64,000 nucleotides of DNA, taken from assembly GCF_000967495.1 (NCBI RefSeq), contig NZ_JXXU01000001.1, forward strand, positions 62,001-126,000, given 5' to 3'. Under the pieces are notes generated by a model. That model worked only from the letters and a program-made list of their open reading frames with translations, was not told the origin of the DNA and made no database searches. Positions 52,295-62,362 of this stretch are shown here, in pieces (position 1 is the stretch's first letter; each line of letters begins with the position of its first letter). A program made the position numbers and the translations under genes. The DNA is from Vibrio neptunius. GTDB lineage: Bacteria > Pseudomonadota > Gammaproteobacteria > Enterobacterales > Vibrionaceae.

Positions 52295-54667
52295 ATGTGC
52301 AAATCCTGTTATCACTGTGGTGAAGATGTACCAGCCAACACGGATTTCACAGTCGAGATTTTGGGCAAACCACGTGATATGTGCTGCCCAGGCTGTGAGA
52401 CAGTAGCTCAGACTATCGTCGATAGCGGACTGGTTTCCTACTACCAATATCGAACAGCCCCTGCAGAAAAAGCCGATTTAGTGCCTGAACAACTTCAGGC
52501 ACTGATTCATTATGACAACGAAGAAGTTCAATCTGAGTTTGTAAGAAGCGCTGAAGACAGAGCCGAAGTTACCTTGTCACTAGAAGGCGTTTCATGTGCC
52601 GCGTGTGCATGGTTGATAGAGAAACAAGTTTCCACTCGCACTGGTGTTCTTTCTATCCGAGTCAACACTACGACCAATCGAGCAATTCTAGCATGGGACA
52701 AAACTCAAACTAAACTCAGCGAACTGCTCTCTAGCATTCATCAGCTCGGTTACAGAGCGGCACCTTTTGAAGCAGACAAACAAGAAGCAGCTTATCATGA
52801 GTCCATGAAGCAATACCTTTATCGACTCGGGATTGCTGGTTTGGCAACCATGCAAGTGATGATGCTGGCCGTCGCACTTTACCTTGAAGTGTTTGGTGAC
52901 TTGGAGCCTGAATTTAAAAGCTACTTTCGTTGGGTGAGTTTAATCTTCGCAACGCCAGTGATGCTTTACTCTGCCCTTCCATTCTACCTCAACGCATGGC
53001 GAAGTATTCGCAGTCGAACACTAGGTATGGATGTGCCCGTCTCGTTGGCGATGATCTTCGCGTACTTTGCCAGTTTGGTAGCAACCGTCACCGAGCAAGG
53101 TGAAGTCTTCTTTGAATCCATTTCTATGTTTGCGTTCTTCCTCCTCGTAGGTCGCTTTCTTGAAATGCGTGCTCGACGCAAAGCTGCAGCGGCAAGCGGT
53201 AACTTACTCAAACTTATCCCTGCCATTGCAACTAAGCTAGATGGCGATCAGGTTCCTGTTAAAACGCTTAAACTCGGTGACCAAATACGCGTCCTTCCGG
53301 GCGAGCATGTTCCTGCAGACGGGAAGATCATCAAAGGGCGAGTCCATATTGATGAGTCCATGTTAACTGGCGAGTCGGTACCGGTGGTCAAGACTGTCGA
53401 TGACTACGTATATGCAGGGACATTAAATGGTGAAGAGTCGTTCGAGTTAGAGGTGACTTCGACCAAAGCAGATTCGATGATTTCCAACATCGTCCGATTA
53501 CAGGATGAAGCGCAATTGTCGAAGCCGAAAATTGCTCAAATAGCTGATATTGTCGCTCGCTACTTTGTGGCGATCATCTTAGTAATTGCAGCAGGTACGT
53601 GGTTTTTCTGGCACCAGACTAGGCCAGATGACGCATTTTGGATCATGCTTTCAGTCTTAGTGGCTACCTGCCCTTGCGCGTTATCTTTAGCGACACCAAC
53701 AGCGCTTACTTGTGCTACCTCTCGAATGGGTAATCTAGGCATTCTTTTACGTAAAGGACACGTGTTTGAAACACTCTGTAAGATTAACCACCTTATCGTC
53801 GACAAAACTGGAACGCTGACGCACGGCGACATAGTGATCAGCGAAGTAAACACCTTCTCTAATACCTCAAAAGAAGAAGCCCTAGCAATCGCTGCCTCAC
53901 TAGAATCCCACGCAAACCACCCGATCGCGAGAGCTTTCAAGTCATATCAAAGCTTGGAAGTTCAAGTGAATGATGTTGAAAACATTATTGGCTCTGGCAT
54001 TCATGGCATTTACCAAGGCCAAAACGTCAAGATCGGCAGTGCAAGATTCATCTTGGGGGAGCAAGCAGAAGCGGAAACTAACTCCGTGTATCTGTCCTTG
54101 AATGGCCAACATGTGGCTACCTTCACTTATCAAGATCCAATTCGAGTAGAATCGAAAACATTTATTGAGCGCTTTAAAAAGGCGGGCATCAAGGTCACGT
54201 TGCTCACTGGAGACTCCCAATCTAACGCTAACGTTGTCGCTAAAGAGATCGGTATCGAGACAGTAGTTGCAGGCGCAAAACCTCAAGACAAACTGGAGTA
54301 TCTGCAAAACGTCGATGACAGTGATGTGACCATGATGATTGGAGATGGTATCAATGATGCCCCTACTCTCGCGGGAGCCCATCTTTCTGTCGCGATGGGC
54401 GGTGGTGCTGATGTGGCTAAAGCGTCCGCAGATATGGTTCTACTCGGCGATCAATTGGACCGTATTCTTGAAGCTCGTAAGCTCGCTCTGCAAACACGTA
54501 AGATTATCCGCGAAAACCTTGCTTGGTCACTTGGCTACAACATTTTGATCTTGCCATTGGCAGTAGCAGGGTTTGTCGCTCCCTATTTTGCAGTTGTTGG
54601 TATGTCTGCGAGCTCAATTATTGTAGTATCTAACTCTCTACGCTTGCTCAAAGAACAAGGTAAATAA
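52295..54667 (+). CDS. ccoI: Copper P-type ATPase for cbb3 assembly, CcoI/FixI
   Basis: Cu-transporting P1B-type ATPase of 790 residues that delivers copper for the CuB centre. N-terminal Cys-rich zinc-ribbon-like part (CKSCYHCGE, CCPGC), HMA-like domain with GVSCAACAW, eight TM helices, metal motif CPC (Cys459-Pro460-Cys461), phosphorylation motif DKTGTLT at Asp503, and GDGINDAP hinge. Confidence 0.95.
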   Translation: MCKSCYHCGEDVPANTDFTVEILGKPRDMCCPGCETVAQTIVDSGLVSYYQYRTAPAEKADLVPEQLQALIHYDNEEVQSEFVRSAEDRAEVTLSLEGVSCAACAWLIEKQVSTRTGVLSIRVNTTTNRAILAWDKTQTKLSELLSSIHQLGYRAAPFEADKQEAAYHESMKQYLYRLGIAGLATMQVMMLAVALYLEVFGDLEPEFKSYFRWVSLIFATPVMLYSALPFYLNAWRSIRSRTLGMDVPVSLAMIFAYFASLVATVTEQGEVFFESISMFAFFLLVGRFLEMRARRKAAAASGNLLKLIPAIATKLDGDQVPVKTLKLGDQIRVLPGEHVPADGKIIKGRVHIDESMLTGESVPVVKTVDDYVYAGTLNGEESFELEVTSTKADSMISNIVRLQDEAQLSKPKIAQIADIVARYFVAIILVIAAGTWFFWHQTRPDDAFWIMLSVLVATCPCALSLATPTALTCATSRMGNLGILLRKGHVFETLCKINHLIVDKTGTLTHGDIVISEVNTFSNTSKEEALAIAASLESHANHPIARAFKSYQSLEVQVNDVENIIGSGIHGIYQGQNVKIGSARFILGEQAEAETNSVYLSLNGQHVATFTYQDPIRVESKTFIERFKKAGIKVTLLTGDSQSNANVVAKEIGIETVVAGAKPQDKLEYLQNVDDSDVTMMIGDGINDAPTLAGAHLSVAMGGGADVAKASADMVLLGDQLDRILEARKLALQTRKIIRENLAWSLGYNILILPLAVAGFVAPYFAVVGMSASSIIVVSNSLRLLKEQGK

Positions 54668-54668
54668 G

Positions 54669-54833
54669 ATGGAAAGCCTTTATATTCTGATCCCAATTGC
54701 TATCGTTTTGGTTTGTGTCGCCATTGCAATCTTCCTCTGGGCGGTAAAAAGCGATCAGTTTGAGGATTTGGAGCGACAGGGTCACAATATTTTGTTCGAC
54801 GAAGACGAGAAAAACGAGAGCAAGACCAAATGA
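54669..54833 (+). CDS. ccoS: Cbb3 oxidase maturation protein CcoS
   Basis: Single-TM protein of 54 residues (MESLYILIPIAIVLVCVAIA; then FLWAVKSDQFEDLERQG, the family signature). Needed for cofactor insertion into cbb3. ATG 1 bp after the ccoI stop; overlaps the next gene by 4 bp. Confidence 0.93.
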   Translation: MESLYILIPIAIVLVCVAIAIFLWAVKSDQFEDLERQGHNILFDEDEKNESKTK

Positions 54834-55501
54834 CGCCAGACTGGTTAGGTGCCTTGCTGATCGGTGTCATCGGCGCAGGGCACTGTATGGGGATGTGTGG
54901 AGGCATTGCCTCCATGCTTACCATGGGGCAAGCCAACAGCTCGAAGCTAGTCCCTGTCTTCTACAACCTGGGTAGACTAATAAGCTATTCCATCATAGGC
55001 GCTATTGTTGGTGGCGCCATCTCTTCCATCGCTGAAGTCAGTACAATGAATAATGCCTTAACTTGGTTAAGGTTAGCTGCCGCAGTGTTTATGATTCTAT
55101 TGGCTTTTTATATTGGTCGATGGTGGCAAGGGCTACTTTATGTTGAGAAGATAGGCCAGAAACTGTGGAAGTTCATCTCCCCAGCAGGTAAATCCTTACT
55201 GCCGTTAAAGTCCCCGCTCCATGCTCTTCCTTTTGGCTTTATCTGGGGTTGGTTACCATGTGGGTTAGTCTATTCAACATTGACTTGGTCTGCGGTGTCG
55301 GGGAGCGCGTTAAATGGCGCTCTAATCATGTTAGCATTTGGCGCTGGTACTCTACCTGCTATGCTGCTCATGGGCTTTGGCGCAACCTATTTACATAAGC
55401 TGCAACAGTCGTCAATATTTCGTAACTTCGGGGCATTATTGATCTTATCTTACGGGATCTACACGGCTTACGGTGCGGTAATCATATTATCATTAACATG
55501 A
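54830..55501 (+). CDS. DsbD/UreH-like transmembrane protein linked to cbb3 assembly
   Basis: Six-TM protein of 223 residues with the family motif GHCMGMCGGIASML near the N-terminus and WGWLPCGLVYSTL in the middle, typical of the cytochrome-biogenesis/UreH-2 (TauE/SafE-like) family. The paired Cys residues could bind a metal or carry electrons. It is often found with ccoIS; its start is coupled to ccoS. Exact role unproven. Confidence 0.8.
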   Translation: MTPDWLGALLIGVIGAGHCMGMCGGIASMLTMGQANSSKLVPVFYNLGRLISYSIIGAIVGGAISSIAEVSTMNNALTWLRLAAAVFMILLAFYIGRWWQGLLYVEKIGQKLWKFISPAGKSLLPLKSPLHALPFGFIWGWLPCGLVYSTLTWSAVSGSALNGALIMLAFGAGTLPAMLLMGFGATYLHKLQQSSIFRNFGALLILSYGIYTAYGAVIILSLT

Positions 55502-55562
55502 TATACCCCTGTTTTTCTGCGGCTTTTTTAGCTACCCTTTCGCATTAATGAGTGCTAAAATA

Positions 55563-55576
55563 TTGATGTATATCAA
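55563..55576 (+). promoter_or_regulatory. FNR box upstream of fnr
   Basis: Perfect consensus TTGAT-gtat-ATCAA, ending 16 bp before the fnr ATG. Such a downstream position fits negative autoregulation. Confidence 0.85.
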
Positions 55577-55592
55577 ATCGTGAAAGGTTGTT

Positions 55593-56342
55593 ATGATTTC
55601 TGAAAAGCCTGCAACAAAACGCGTCCAATCCGGCGGATGCGCTATTCACTGTCAAGACTGTAGTATCAGCCAATTGTGTATTCCGTTTACACTGAATGAG
55701 TCTGAACTTGACCAATTAGATCAGATTATTGAACGCAAAAAGCCAATCCAAAAAGGACAAGAGCTTTTTAAAGCGGGCGATGATCTTAAGTCTTTATACG
55801 CGATTCGTTCTGGCACAATCAAAAGCTACACCATCACAGAACAAGGTGACGAGCAAATTACCGCTTTCCACTTAGCTGGCGACTTGGTTGGTTTTGACGC
55901 CATTACAGGCGACCTGCATCCAAGTTTTGCACAAGCACTTGAAACATCAATGGTTTGTGAAATCCCCTACGAAACCTTAGATGACCTTTCGGGTAAAATG
56001 CCCAAACTTCGCCAGCAAATCATGCGTTTGATGAGTAACGAAATTAAAGGCGACCAAGAAATGATCCTTCTGCTATCTAAGAAAAATGCAGAAGAACGCT
56101 TGGCAGCATTTCTATACAACTTGTCCACGCGATTCTCTCAACGTGGTTTCAGCCCTCGTGAGTTTCGTTTGACTATGACGCGCGGCGATATCGGTAACTA
56201 TTTGGGTCTAACGGTTGAGACAATTTCCCGTTTGCTAGGTCGTTTCCAGAAATCAGAAATTCTCAGTGTTAAGGGCAAATACATCACGATTCTTGATCAT
56301 GATACCCTTATGGAGTTGGCTGGCGTTTCAACAGAATCTTAA
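55593..56342 (+). CDS. fnr: Oxygen-responsive regulator FNR
   Basis: CRP/FNR-family regulator of 249 residues. N-terminal Fe-S cysteines Cys16, Cys20, Cys23, Cys29 with a further internal Cys (SMVCEIP). Cyclic-nucleotide-binding-like domain (about 50-160) and winged helix with recognition helix [12 protein letters not shown]. Controls anaerobic and microaerobic genes, probably including the neighbouring cbb3 locus. An FNR box lies at its own promoter. Confidence 0.96.
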   Translation: MISEKPATKRVQSGGCAIHCQDCSISQLCIPFTLNESELDQLDQIIERKKPIQKGQELFKAGDDLKSLYAIRSGTIKSYTITEQGDEQITAFHLAGDLVGFDAITGDLHPSFAQALETSMVCEIPYETLDDLSGKMPKLRQQIMRLMSNEIKGDQEMILLLSKKNAEERLAAFLYNLSTRFSQRGFSPREFRLTMTRGDIGNYLGLTVETISRLLGRFQKSEILSVKGKYITILDHDTLMELAGVSTES

Positions 56343-56350
56343 TAACTTCA

Positions 56351-56386
56351 ATGACGTAGCTCAAAACTGAGCTGCGTCATACTTTT
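56351..56386 (+). terminator. Rho-independent terminator after fnr
   Basis: Stem ATGACG-t-AGCTC / GAGCT-g-CGTCAT with loop AAAACT, then ACTTTTC. Confidence 0.8.
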
Positions 56387-56471
56387 CTCACCTTCCTTAC
56401 TGTTTTTCTAAAAATCTTCATCTAGCTAGGCTACATTAATCATATAACTCTCCCACTCCTAAGGAGTTACT

Positions 56472-57419
56472 ATGAGTATCTACAACAAAATACTAGTTGT
56501 TGCTGACATTAATAAAGATGAACAACCCGCTTTAGCCCGTGCCATGCAGCTTGCTGCGAAAAGCCGTTCTCGTAGCCATGTGACGTTCTTCTTATCCATC
56601 TACGACTTTTCTTATGACATGACCTCAATGCTGTCTATCGATGAGCGTGACGCAATGCGACGTGGCGTCATTGGTCAGCGTGAGCAATGGATGCAAAACG
56701 TGGCTAAACCCTACACTAATGCAGACATCGATTTTGAAGTAAAAGTCGTGTGGCACAATCGCCCCTATGAAGCTATCGTCGCTGAGACATTCGCAGGTAG
56801 CCATGACATCGTAATCAAAGGTACGCGTAAGCACGATGTTCTAGAATCAGTGATTTTCACGCCAACGGACTGGCATTTACTGCGTAAATGTCCTTGCCCT
56901 GTATTACTGGTGAAAAATGCAGATTGGCCTGAAGATGCCAGTATTCTCGCCTCTGTCCATGTGGGCTCTGAAAATGACACGCACTTAGGCTTAAATGACA
57001 GCATGGTCGAACAGCTTAAGAGCCTCACCGAACGCCTAGGTGCCCAACCCTATCTAGTTAACGCCTACCCTGTGACCCCTGCTAACATTACAATCGAACT
57101 GCCAGAGTTCGATCCAACAACTTACAGCGATGCGGTACGTGGCCACCACCTAACTGCGATGAAAGCGCTGCGCCAAAAGCATGGTTACGACGAGCAGCAA
57201 ACCATTGTTGAACAAGGTTTGCCTGAAGATGTCATTCCTGAATCTGCTGAAAAGCTTAATGCCGCAATGGTTATCGTCGGAACAACCGGCCGAACAGGTT
57301 TATCTGCCGTGTTTATCGGTAATACTGCAGAGCATGTCATTGATAAGATCAACTGTGACGTTCTGGCGCTGAAACCTAAAGGCTATATTAGCCCGCTAGA
57401 CCCTAAAACAGCAGTTTAG
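56472..57419 (+). CDS. uspE: Universal stress protein UspE
   Basis: Tandem universal stress protein of 315 residues (E. coli UspE 316), two Usp domains (about 1-150 and 160-310). The second carries the ATP-type G-x2-G-x9-G(S/T) pattern near VGTTGRTGLSAVFIGNTAE. Lies after fnr as in many gammaproteobacteria. AAGGAG ribosome-binding site. Confidence 0.93.
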   Translation: MSIYNKILVVADINKDEQPALARAMQLAAKSRSRSHVTFFLSIYDFSYDMTSMLSIDERDAMRRGVIGQREQWMQNVAKPYTNADIDFEVKVVWHNRPYEAIVAETFAGSHDIVIKGTRKHDVLESVIFTPTDWHLLRKCPCPVLLVKNADWPEDASILASVHVGSENDTHLGLNDSMVEQLKSLTERLGAQPYLVNAYPVTPANITIELPEFDPTTYSDAVRGHHLTAMKALRQKHGYDEQQTIVEQGLPEDVIPESAEKLNAAMVIVGTTGRTGLSAVFIGNTAEHVIDKINCDVLALKPKGYISPLDPKTAV

Positions 57420-57431
57420 AATTAAAATATC

Positions 57432-57464
57432 AAATCCCCTCAAGACTACTTGAGGGGATTTTTT
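57432..57464 (+). terminator. Rho-independent terminator after uspE
   Basis: Stem AAATCCCCTCAAG / CTTGAGGGGATTT with loop ACTA and a T run. Confidence 0.93.
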
Positions 57465-57557
57465 ATAGCGTTCTATTATTAGAACTGGCATCTAATTCAT
57501 TTATCCGTATCATACCCACTTCATTTTGGTTTCATGATTGATTAAGACTGCAAGCGA

Positions 57558-58490
57558 ATGACTGAGCAAACTCAAGAGCTAACAAAAGCTCAACAATACA
57601 ATTTCAACAAGTTACAAAAGCGTATTCGTCGGAATACAGGCCAAGCGATTCAGGACTTCAATATGATTGAAGAAGGCGATCGCATTATGGTGTGTTTGTC
57701 AGGCGGTAAAGATAGCTTTACTATGCTTGATATTCTGATGAGTTTGCAAAAGAGCGCGCCAATTGACTTCTCGTTAATTGCAGTGAACTTAGACCAAAAA
57801 CAACCGGGCTTTCCGGGCCATATTCTTCCTGGATACCTAGAATCTTTAGGTGTTGAATACAAAATTGTAGAGGAAGACACTTACTCAATTGTTCAGGACA
57901 AGATCCCTGAAGGTAAGACAACTTGTTCTCTATGTTCTCGCCTGCGTCGCGGCATTCTATACCGTACCGCGAACGAACTAGGTGCAACTAAGATTGCTCT
58001 AGGTCACCACCGTGACGATATTTTAGAAACACTGTTTCTAAACATGTTCCACGGCGGAAAGATGAAAGGCATGCCACCTAAGTTGGTATCTGACAACGGT
58101 GAACATGTGGTTATTCGCCCACTGGCTTACTGTCGTGAGAAGGACATCATTAAATTCTCTGACATGCGTAGTTACCCTATCATTCCATGTAACCTTTGTG
58201 GCTCTCAGCCAAACTTGCAACGTCAAAATATCAAACATATGCTGAACGACTGGGACAAGCGCTTCCCAGGCCGCATTGAAAGCATGTTCCGTGCAATGCA
58301 AAACGTTGTTCCAAGTCACTTAGCAGACCATGAGCTTTTTGATTTTAAATCGATCGACAAAGACTCAGGTGTTATTAACGGTGGCGACATCGGTTTCGAC
58401 AAAGAAGAAATGCCAAAGCAGCCTATTGTTGATGAAGATAGGGTTCAGGAATTTGATCCTAGCTTACAACTTGATGTCACCAACATCTAA
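57558..58490 (+). CDS. ttcA: tRNA 2-thiocytidine synthetase TtcA
   Basis: Makes s2C32 in tRNA using ATP and a [4Fe-4S] cluster. 310 residues; PP-loop CLSGGKDSF (about 47-54), cluster cysteines in [10 protein letters not shown] (about 122-125) and CNLCGSQPN (about 213-216). Cytosolic. Confidence 0.96.
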   Translation: MTEQTQELTKAQQYNFNKLQKRIRRNTGQAIQDFNMIEEGDRIMVCLSGGKDSFTMLDILMSLQKSAPIDFSLIAVNLDQKQPGFPGHILPGYLESLGVEYKIVEEDTYSIVQDKIPEGKTTCSLCSRLRRGILYRTANELGATKIALGHHRDDILETLFLNMFHGGKMKGMPPKLVSDNGEHVVIRPLAYCREKDIIKFSDMRSYPIIPCNLCGSQPNLQRQNIKHMLNDWDKRFPGRIESMFRAMQNVVPSHLADHELFDFKSIDKDSGVINGGDIGFDKEEMPKQPIVDEDRVQEFDPSLQLDVTNI

Positions 58491-58504
58491 ATGCATTTAG
58501 AATT

Positions 58505-58533
58505 AAAAAAGGGTCGCAGCAGCGACCCTTTTT
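58505..58533. terminator. Bidirectional terminator between ttcA and the DUF2987 gene
   Basis: Stem GGGTCGC / GCGACCC with loop AGCA, flanked by A run on the left and T run on the right, serving both convergent genes. Confidence 0.92.
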
Positions 58534-58551
58534 GTATAAACACCCAGCGGA

Positions 58552-59211
58552 TCAGTTAGCTTTGGATAGATAAGGCAAAACACGCGCTGTTTCTTGAGGT
58601 AATGTCATAGTACCGCCTTCACCAATTTCCGATAAAGCGATCTGTACTTTACCATTCACGATCGGCTTACTAGAGCCATTAGAGAACTCCACTCTTGAAT
58701 TCAGTTTGTTAGCGAACTCAAGCGTCACTCCATCTACATCTGGGGTAAACCAGCTGGAAAACATCCCACCTAAGTCTTCAAGCATAGCCTGCATCTGCGG
58801 CATCAACTTCTCTACGTCTGCGTAGGCAATCTCACCGTTAAATGGCTCTTTCGTCATCACAACCATTGAAAAGTCACATCGTTGATCCATTGGCGTTTGC
58901 ACGAAAACCAGTGGGTTAGCTGATTTTAGGTTGTTGTCGAGTGGAACAAGCAATTCATGGTACGGCGAAGATTTAAGCTCTTCATAATGTTCTTCTTTCT
59001 CCATCCATGCTTTCTCAATAACACAGTTTTGCTTTGTATCGGCATTAAGGAAGAATAAGCCAACTTTAACATCTTGATGCCCTTCTTTCGCATTTTGCTT
59101 CATATGAGTGAAGAGCTTTGAATAGGTAAACATGTATTCTTGAGCAGAGACAGGTAACGCCGCAATAGATGTAACAGCAGCAGTTAAAAGAGCTAACGAT
59201 AATTTTTTCAT
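58552..59211 (-). CDS. Exported DUF2987-like protein
   Basis: Periplasmic protein of 219 residues with signal peptide (about 1-23, ending VSAQ). Two cysteines (TKQNCVIEKAW, DQRCDFSMVV) may pair. Resembles the DUF2987 family of vibrios and shewanellas; function not known. 12 bp after the bax-like gene and probably co-transcribed with it. Confidence 0.75.
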   Translation of the reverse strand: MKKLSLALLTAAVTSIAALPVSAQEYMFTYSKLFTHMKQNAKEGHQDVKVGLFFLNADTKQNCVIEKAWMEKEEHYEELKSSPYHELLVPLDNNLKSANPLVFVQTPMDQRCDFSMVVMTKEPFNGEIAYADVEKLMPQMQAMLEDLGGMFSSWFTPDVDGVTLEFANKLNSRVEFSNGSSKPIVNGKVQIALSEIGEGGTMTLPQETARVLPYLSKAN

Positions 59212-59223
59212 TGAGTGTAATAC

Positions 59224-60066
59224 TTATTGTTTAGTAAAGGTGTCTTCCCAGAACGCTTGATTGTGCCTGATCATCATTTGCAAGTCCTTGACGTATGCCT
59301 CACCGCGCTCAGAGTATTTCAACAACCCATTGGTCAAGGCAATCGCTGCATTGATATCTGTCAGGCTCTCTCCCCTCAGGTGGCGTTGATAGCGAATTTC
59401 TCGCAATTCTTCGTAAGCTCGATTTCGGTTAACGTTCATAAAGTAGCCCTGTATCGATTGCTGTACCGAACTGAATTTTTCCACCTCATGTGTCATGCCC
59501 TCTCCGCGTTGTAGCGGAACGAGGCCACAACCGGAGCTATAGCACCATTGGCCGAAATAATTGTTCGCTTGAGTGGCAAATCGCGATGTTCCCCAAGCGG
59601 ACTCATTGGCACCCTGCACTAAGACTAACGCTTCTGGAATGACATCGATACGATGAAACATTTGATCAAGCCACTGCTGGCTAATCCCATTAGAATCCAA
59701 GTCGACGTTATAAAGCTTTCCTAATTGCTTCGCATAACTTTCGTCATCATTGGAAAGCCGATCTGCTTGGAAGTTAACTTGTATCTTGTCCAATCGACTT
59801 CGTTCGTTAAGAATACGTTGATTTTCAAATGCGATACCTGGGCGCAGATAGTCGAAAAAGGCTTGTTTTTTTGCTGTTACATTGGTGATGGCTGAAAAGT
59901 CAGGGGCTTGACCTACAGAGTGACCATCAAACGATATAGATTGTTCTGTCGTCTGGGCCTGCTTTCTGCGTTCACGTTCCTGAGCTTCATTTTTCTCATA
60001 GCTATAAAAGCTGCAGCTGGCGATTAAGCCAGCTGCAGCGATAGCAAGGAATTCACTTTTACGCAT
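59224..60066 (-). CDS. bax: Bax-like glucosaminidase-domain lipoprotein
   Basis: Predicted peptidoglycan glucosaminidase of 280 residues. The ATG at 60066 gives a lipoprotein signal (LIASC, Cys18-19 area); earlier in-frame codons lie inside the upstream gene. Catalytic-domain motifs: ALVLQGANESAWGTSRFA-type segment (visible as VQGANESAWGTSRFATQANN) and NYFGQWCYSSGCG. Overlaps the upstream membrane-protein gene by 8 bp. Confidence 0.85.
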   Translation of the reverse strand: MRKSEFLAIAAAGLIASCSFYSYEKNEAQERERRKQAQTTEQSISFDGHSVGQAPDFSAITNVTAKKQAFFDYLRPGIAFENQRILNERSRLDKIQVNFQADRLSNDDESYAKQLGKLYNVDLDSNGISQQWLDQMFHRIDVIPEALVLVQGANESAWGTSRFATQANNYFGQWCYSSGCGLVPLQRGEGMTHEVEKFSSVQQSIQGYFMNVNRNRAYEELREIRYQRHLRGESLTDINAAIALTNGLLKYSERGEAYVKDLQMMIRHNQAFWEDTFTKQ

Positions 60067-60862
60067 TGAACACTTGTGAATCGTCGTCATTGTCATCCTC
60101 ATCTTTAGGCCTGTCCGTTGCGACAACCTTGAGTTTGATACCGAACATATTGCGATAGATAATACCCTTCACATGGAAGAAGAACGGTAAAACAAAGATT
60201 AAACCTAGACCATAGAACATGGCTCCTGCCACAAACATTAACATAACCAATGAATAGATCCCTGCCAAAACAAAAATCTTTTTATTCACCGCACGTAAAG
60301 ACAGTAATAAAGATTGCATTGGTGGGATCTGCTTCTCACATATGAGAAGGATAGAATTGCTAAATGCAAGAGACAAATACATAGAAAGAAATGGCAGGAT
60401 CATGCCTGCAATTCCTTGAAGCAATAAGCTAAACAAGGTCGCTAAAATAACAGGCACCGTATATTGGAGCCCTTTACCAATATGACGAGGCTTTGTTGAT
60501 AAGCCAGCAACATGACTCATTGCCATTAAGCTGATACCCGCATAAATAGGTGCACTCACTACTTCATAACTGAAGTTTGCAATAAATATCGCCTGAATGA
60601 TTCTTGGATCAATGCCTTCAGGGTTTGTCACTGCATCAAGAATGATTGAAGGGTCACCCAGTTGCAGTTTTACCGCAACATAGAAAATCGCGAGTTGAAC
60701 AAAAATCAAAATGATAATAGCGGGAGAAAACGACAAGAAGTTTTTGATCGTATGACCCCACGCCTCTCTGAAAACTTCCCCAGCTTTTAATTCGTAGTTA
60801 CCAGAAAGCGCACGTTCGACACTTCCACCTAAATTGAAATCTTTTTCAATATCATTATTCAT
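60059..60862 (-). CDS. Multi-pass inner-membrane protein, function unknown
   Basis: Protein of 267 residues with about six TM helices (for example FLSFSPAIIILIFVQLAIFY, VPVILATLFSLLLQGIAGMI, LAGIYSLVMLMFVAGAMFYG), polar ends, and an acidic C-terminal tail (DEDDNDDDS). General pattern of the BPSS1780/DUF975-like helical-bundle families. Coupled to bax by overlap. Confidence 0.7.
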   Translation of the reverse strand: MNNDIEKDFNLGGSVERALSGNYELKAGEVFREAWGHTIKNFLSFSPAIIILIFVQLAIFYVAVKLQLGDPSIILDAVTNPEGIDPRIIQAIFIANFSYEVVSAPIYAGISLMAMSHVAGLSTKPRHIGKGLQYTVPVILATLFSLLLQGIAGMILPFLSMYLSLAFSNSILLICEKQIPPMQSLLLSLRAVNKKIFVLAGIYSLVMLMFVAGAMFYGLGLIFVLPFFFHVKGIIYRNMFGIKLKVVATDRPKDEDDNDDDSQVFNA

Positions 60863-61228
60863 TATTGAATCCGGTGCTTAATGAATCTTTCACTAAGCTA
60901 ACTTGTTGATTAAGAGTTATGTTTCGATATTCCGACATTATACTGAATCCTTTCCAAGTCCAAAATCGATTCACGCTCATCCGCTTGCTTTATTGCCTAT
61001 ATGGTTGATAATTGACCATTAAACGCGCAAGTAAAGCCAAAATTTGACTTCGATTTTCTAAGTTTGATGCATTAAATTTGTCTAAAAACAGTATGGTAAG
61101 GAATGTTTACTTTTACCTGCAAAATTTTTTGTGTTTCAAGGTAAGAAAATGCTTTGATTTCACACTTTTGGTGATTATGATGCGCGCCTCTAAATTGTGT
61201 AATTACAGGTCATTTTCTGTTGGCCGGA
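60863..61228. other. Intergenic region upstream of potA
   Basis: 366 bp between divergent genes, AT-rich. The only element I can support is the promoter at 61154-61181. No small ORF or RNA gene recognised. Confidence 0.55.
61154..61181 (+). promoter_or_regulatory. Candidate sigma-70 promoter of potABC
   Basis: TTGATT, 16-bp spacer, TATGAT; expected start about 40 bp before the potA start codon. Confidence 0.45.
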
Positions 61229-62362
61229 GTGGGAGAAAAACAGACGTTGAACGCTAAACAAAAAGCAGGACAACCAGTTATCCGTTTAACTGGCATCAGC
61301 AAAAGTTTCGATGGTAAAGAAATTATCGGAAATCTTAACCTCGATGTGAACCACGGAGAATTCCTAACGATTTTAGGTCCGTCTGGTTGTGGTAAAACCA
61401 CGGTATTAAGAATGATTGCTGGTTTTGAGGCCACTGACAATGGCGACATCATTCTTGATAACCAGAATGTTACTCAAGTCCCTGCTGAACAGAGGCACGT
61501 CAACACTGTATTTCAAAGTTACGCACTGTTTCCCCACATGACCGTTTTTGACAACGTTGCATTTGGCTTGCGTATGCAAAAAGTGCCCGCGGATGACATC
61601 GAACCGCGTGTTATTGACGCGTTGAAAATGGTGCGTCTTGAGAAAATGGCTCAGCGCAAGCCACACCAGCTTTCAGGTGGTCAGCAGCAGCGTATCGCTA
61701 TTGCGCGTGCTGTCGTCAATAAACCTAAGGTGTTACTGCTTGACGAATCTCTTTCTGCGCTAGATTACAAACTTCGTAAACAGATGCAAATCGAGCTTAA
61801 ACAGCTTCAGCGCCAGCTTGGTATTACCTTTATCTTCGTCACACACGATCAGGAAGAAGCATTGTCCATGTCAGATCGCATTATTGTTATGCGTGATGGC
61901 GTTATTGAGCAAGATGGCTCTCCACGTGAGATTTATGAAGAGCCTAAGAATTTGTTCGTTGCCCGGTTCATTGGTGAAATTAACGTATTCGATGCCACCA
62001 TGATTGAACGCATGGATGACAAACGCATTCGCGCCGAGATCGAAGGTGTGGAGTCGATTGTTTACTACGATAAAGAAGCGCTAACCGGTGACAAGCTACA
62101 AGTTCTGCTTCGCCCAGAAGATCTTCGCCTAGAAGAAATCAAGGAATCCGAGCAAAAAGGGATTGTTGGCCACGTCACTGAACGTACTTATAAAGGTATG
62201 ACTCTCGATTCTGTGATTGAATTGGAATCAGGCATGCGCGTCATGGTCAGCGAGTTTTTTAACGAAGATGACCCTGATGTGGACCATTCATTGGGCCAGA
62301 AAGTCGCGATTACTTGGGTTGAAAGCTGGGAGGTCGTTCTCAATGATAAGCAAGAAGCTTAA
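61229..62362 (+). CDS. potA: Spermidine/putrescine ABC transporter ATPase PotA
   Basis: ABC ATPase of 377 residues (E. coli 378). A GTG start at 61229 is preferred because it aligns with the E. coli N-terminus (MG...); TTG codons at 61220 and 61244 are alternatives. Walker [10 protein letters not shown], signature LSGGQQQR, Walker [12 protein letters not shown], switch His in VTHDQEE, then the C-terminal TOBE regulatory domain. Overlaps potB by 20 bp. Confidence 0.94.
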   Translation: MGEKQTLNAKQKAGQPVIRLTGISKSFDGKEIIGNLNLDVNHGEFLTILGPSGCGKTTVLRMIAGFEATDNGDIILDNQNVTQVPAEQRHVNTVFQSYALFPHMTVFDNVAFGLRMQKVPADDIEPRVIDALKMVRLEKMAQRKPHQLSGGQQQRIAIARAVVNKPKVLLLDESLSALDYKLRKQMQIELKQLQRQLGITFIFVTHDQEEALSMSDRIIVMRDGVIEQDGSPREIYEEPKNLFVARFIGEINVFDATMIERMDDKRIRAEIEGVESIVYYDKEALTGDKLQVLLRPEDLRLEEIKESEQKGIVGHVTERTYKGMTLDSVIELESGMRVMVSEFFNEDDPDVDHSLGQKVAITWVESWEVVLNDKQEA

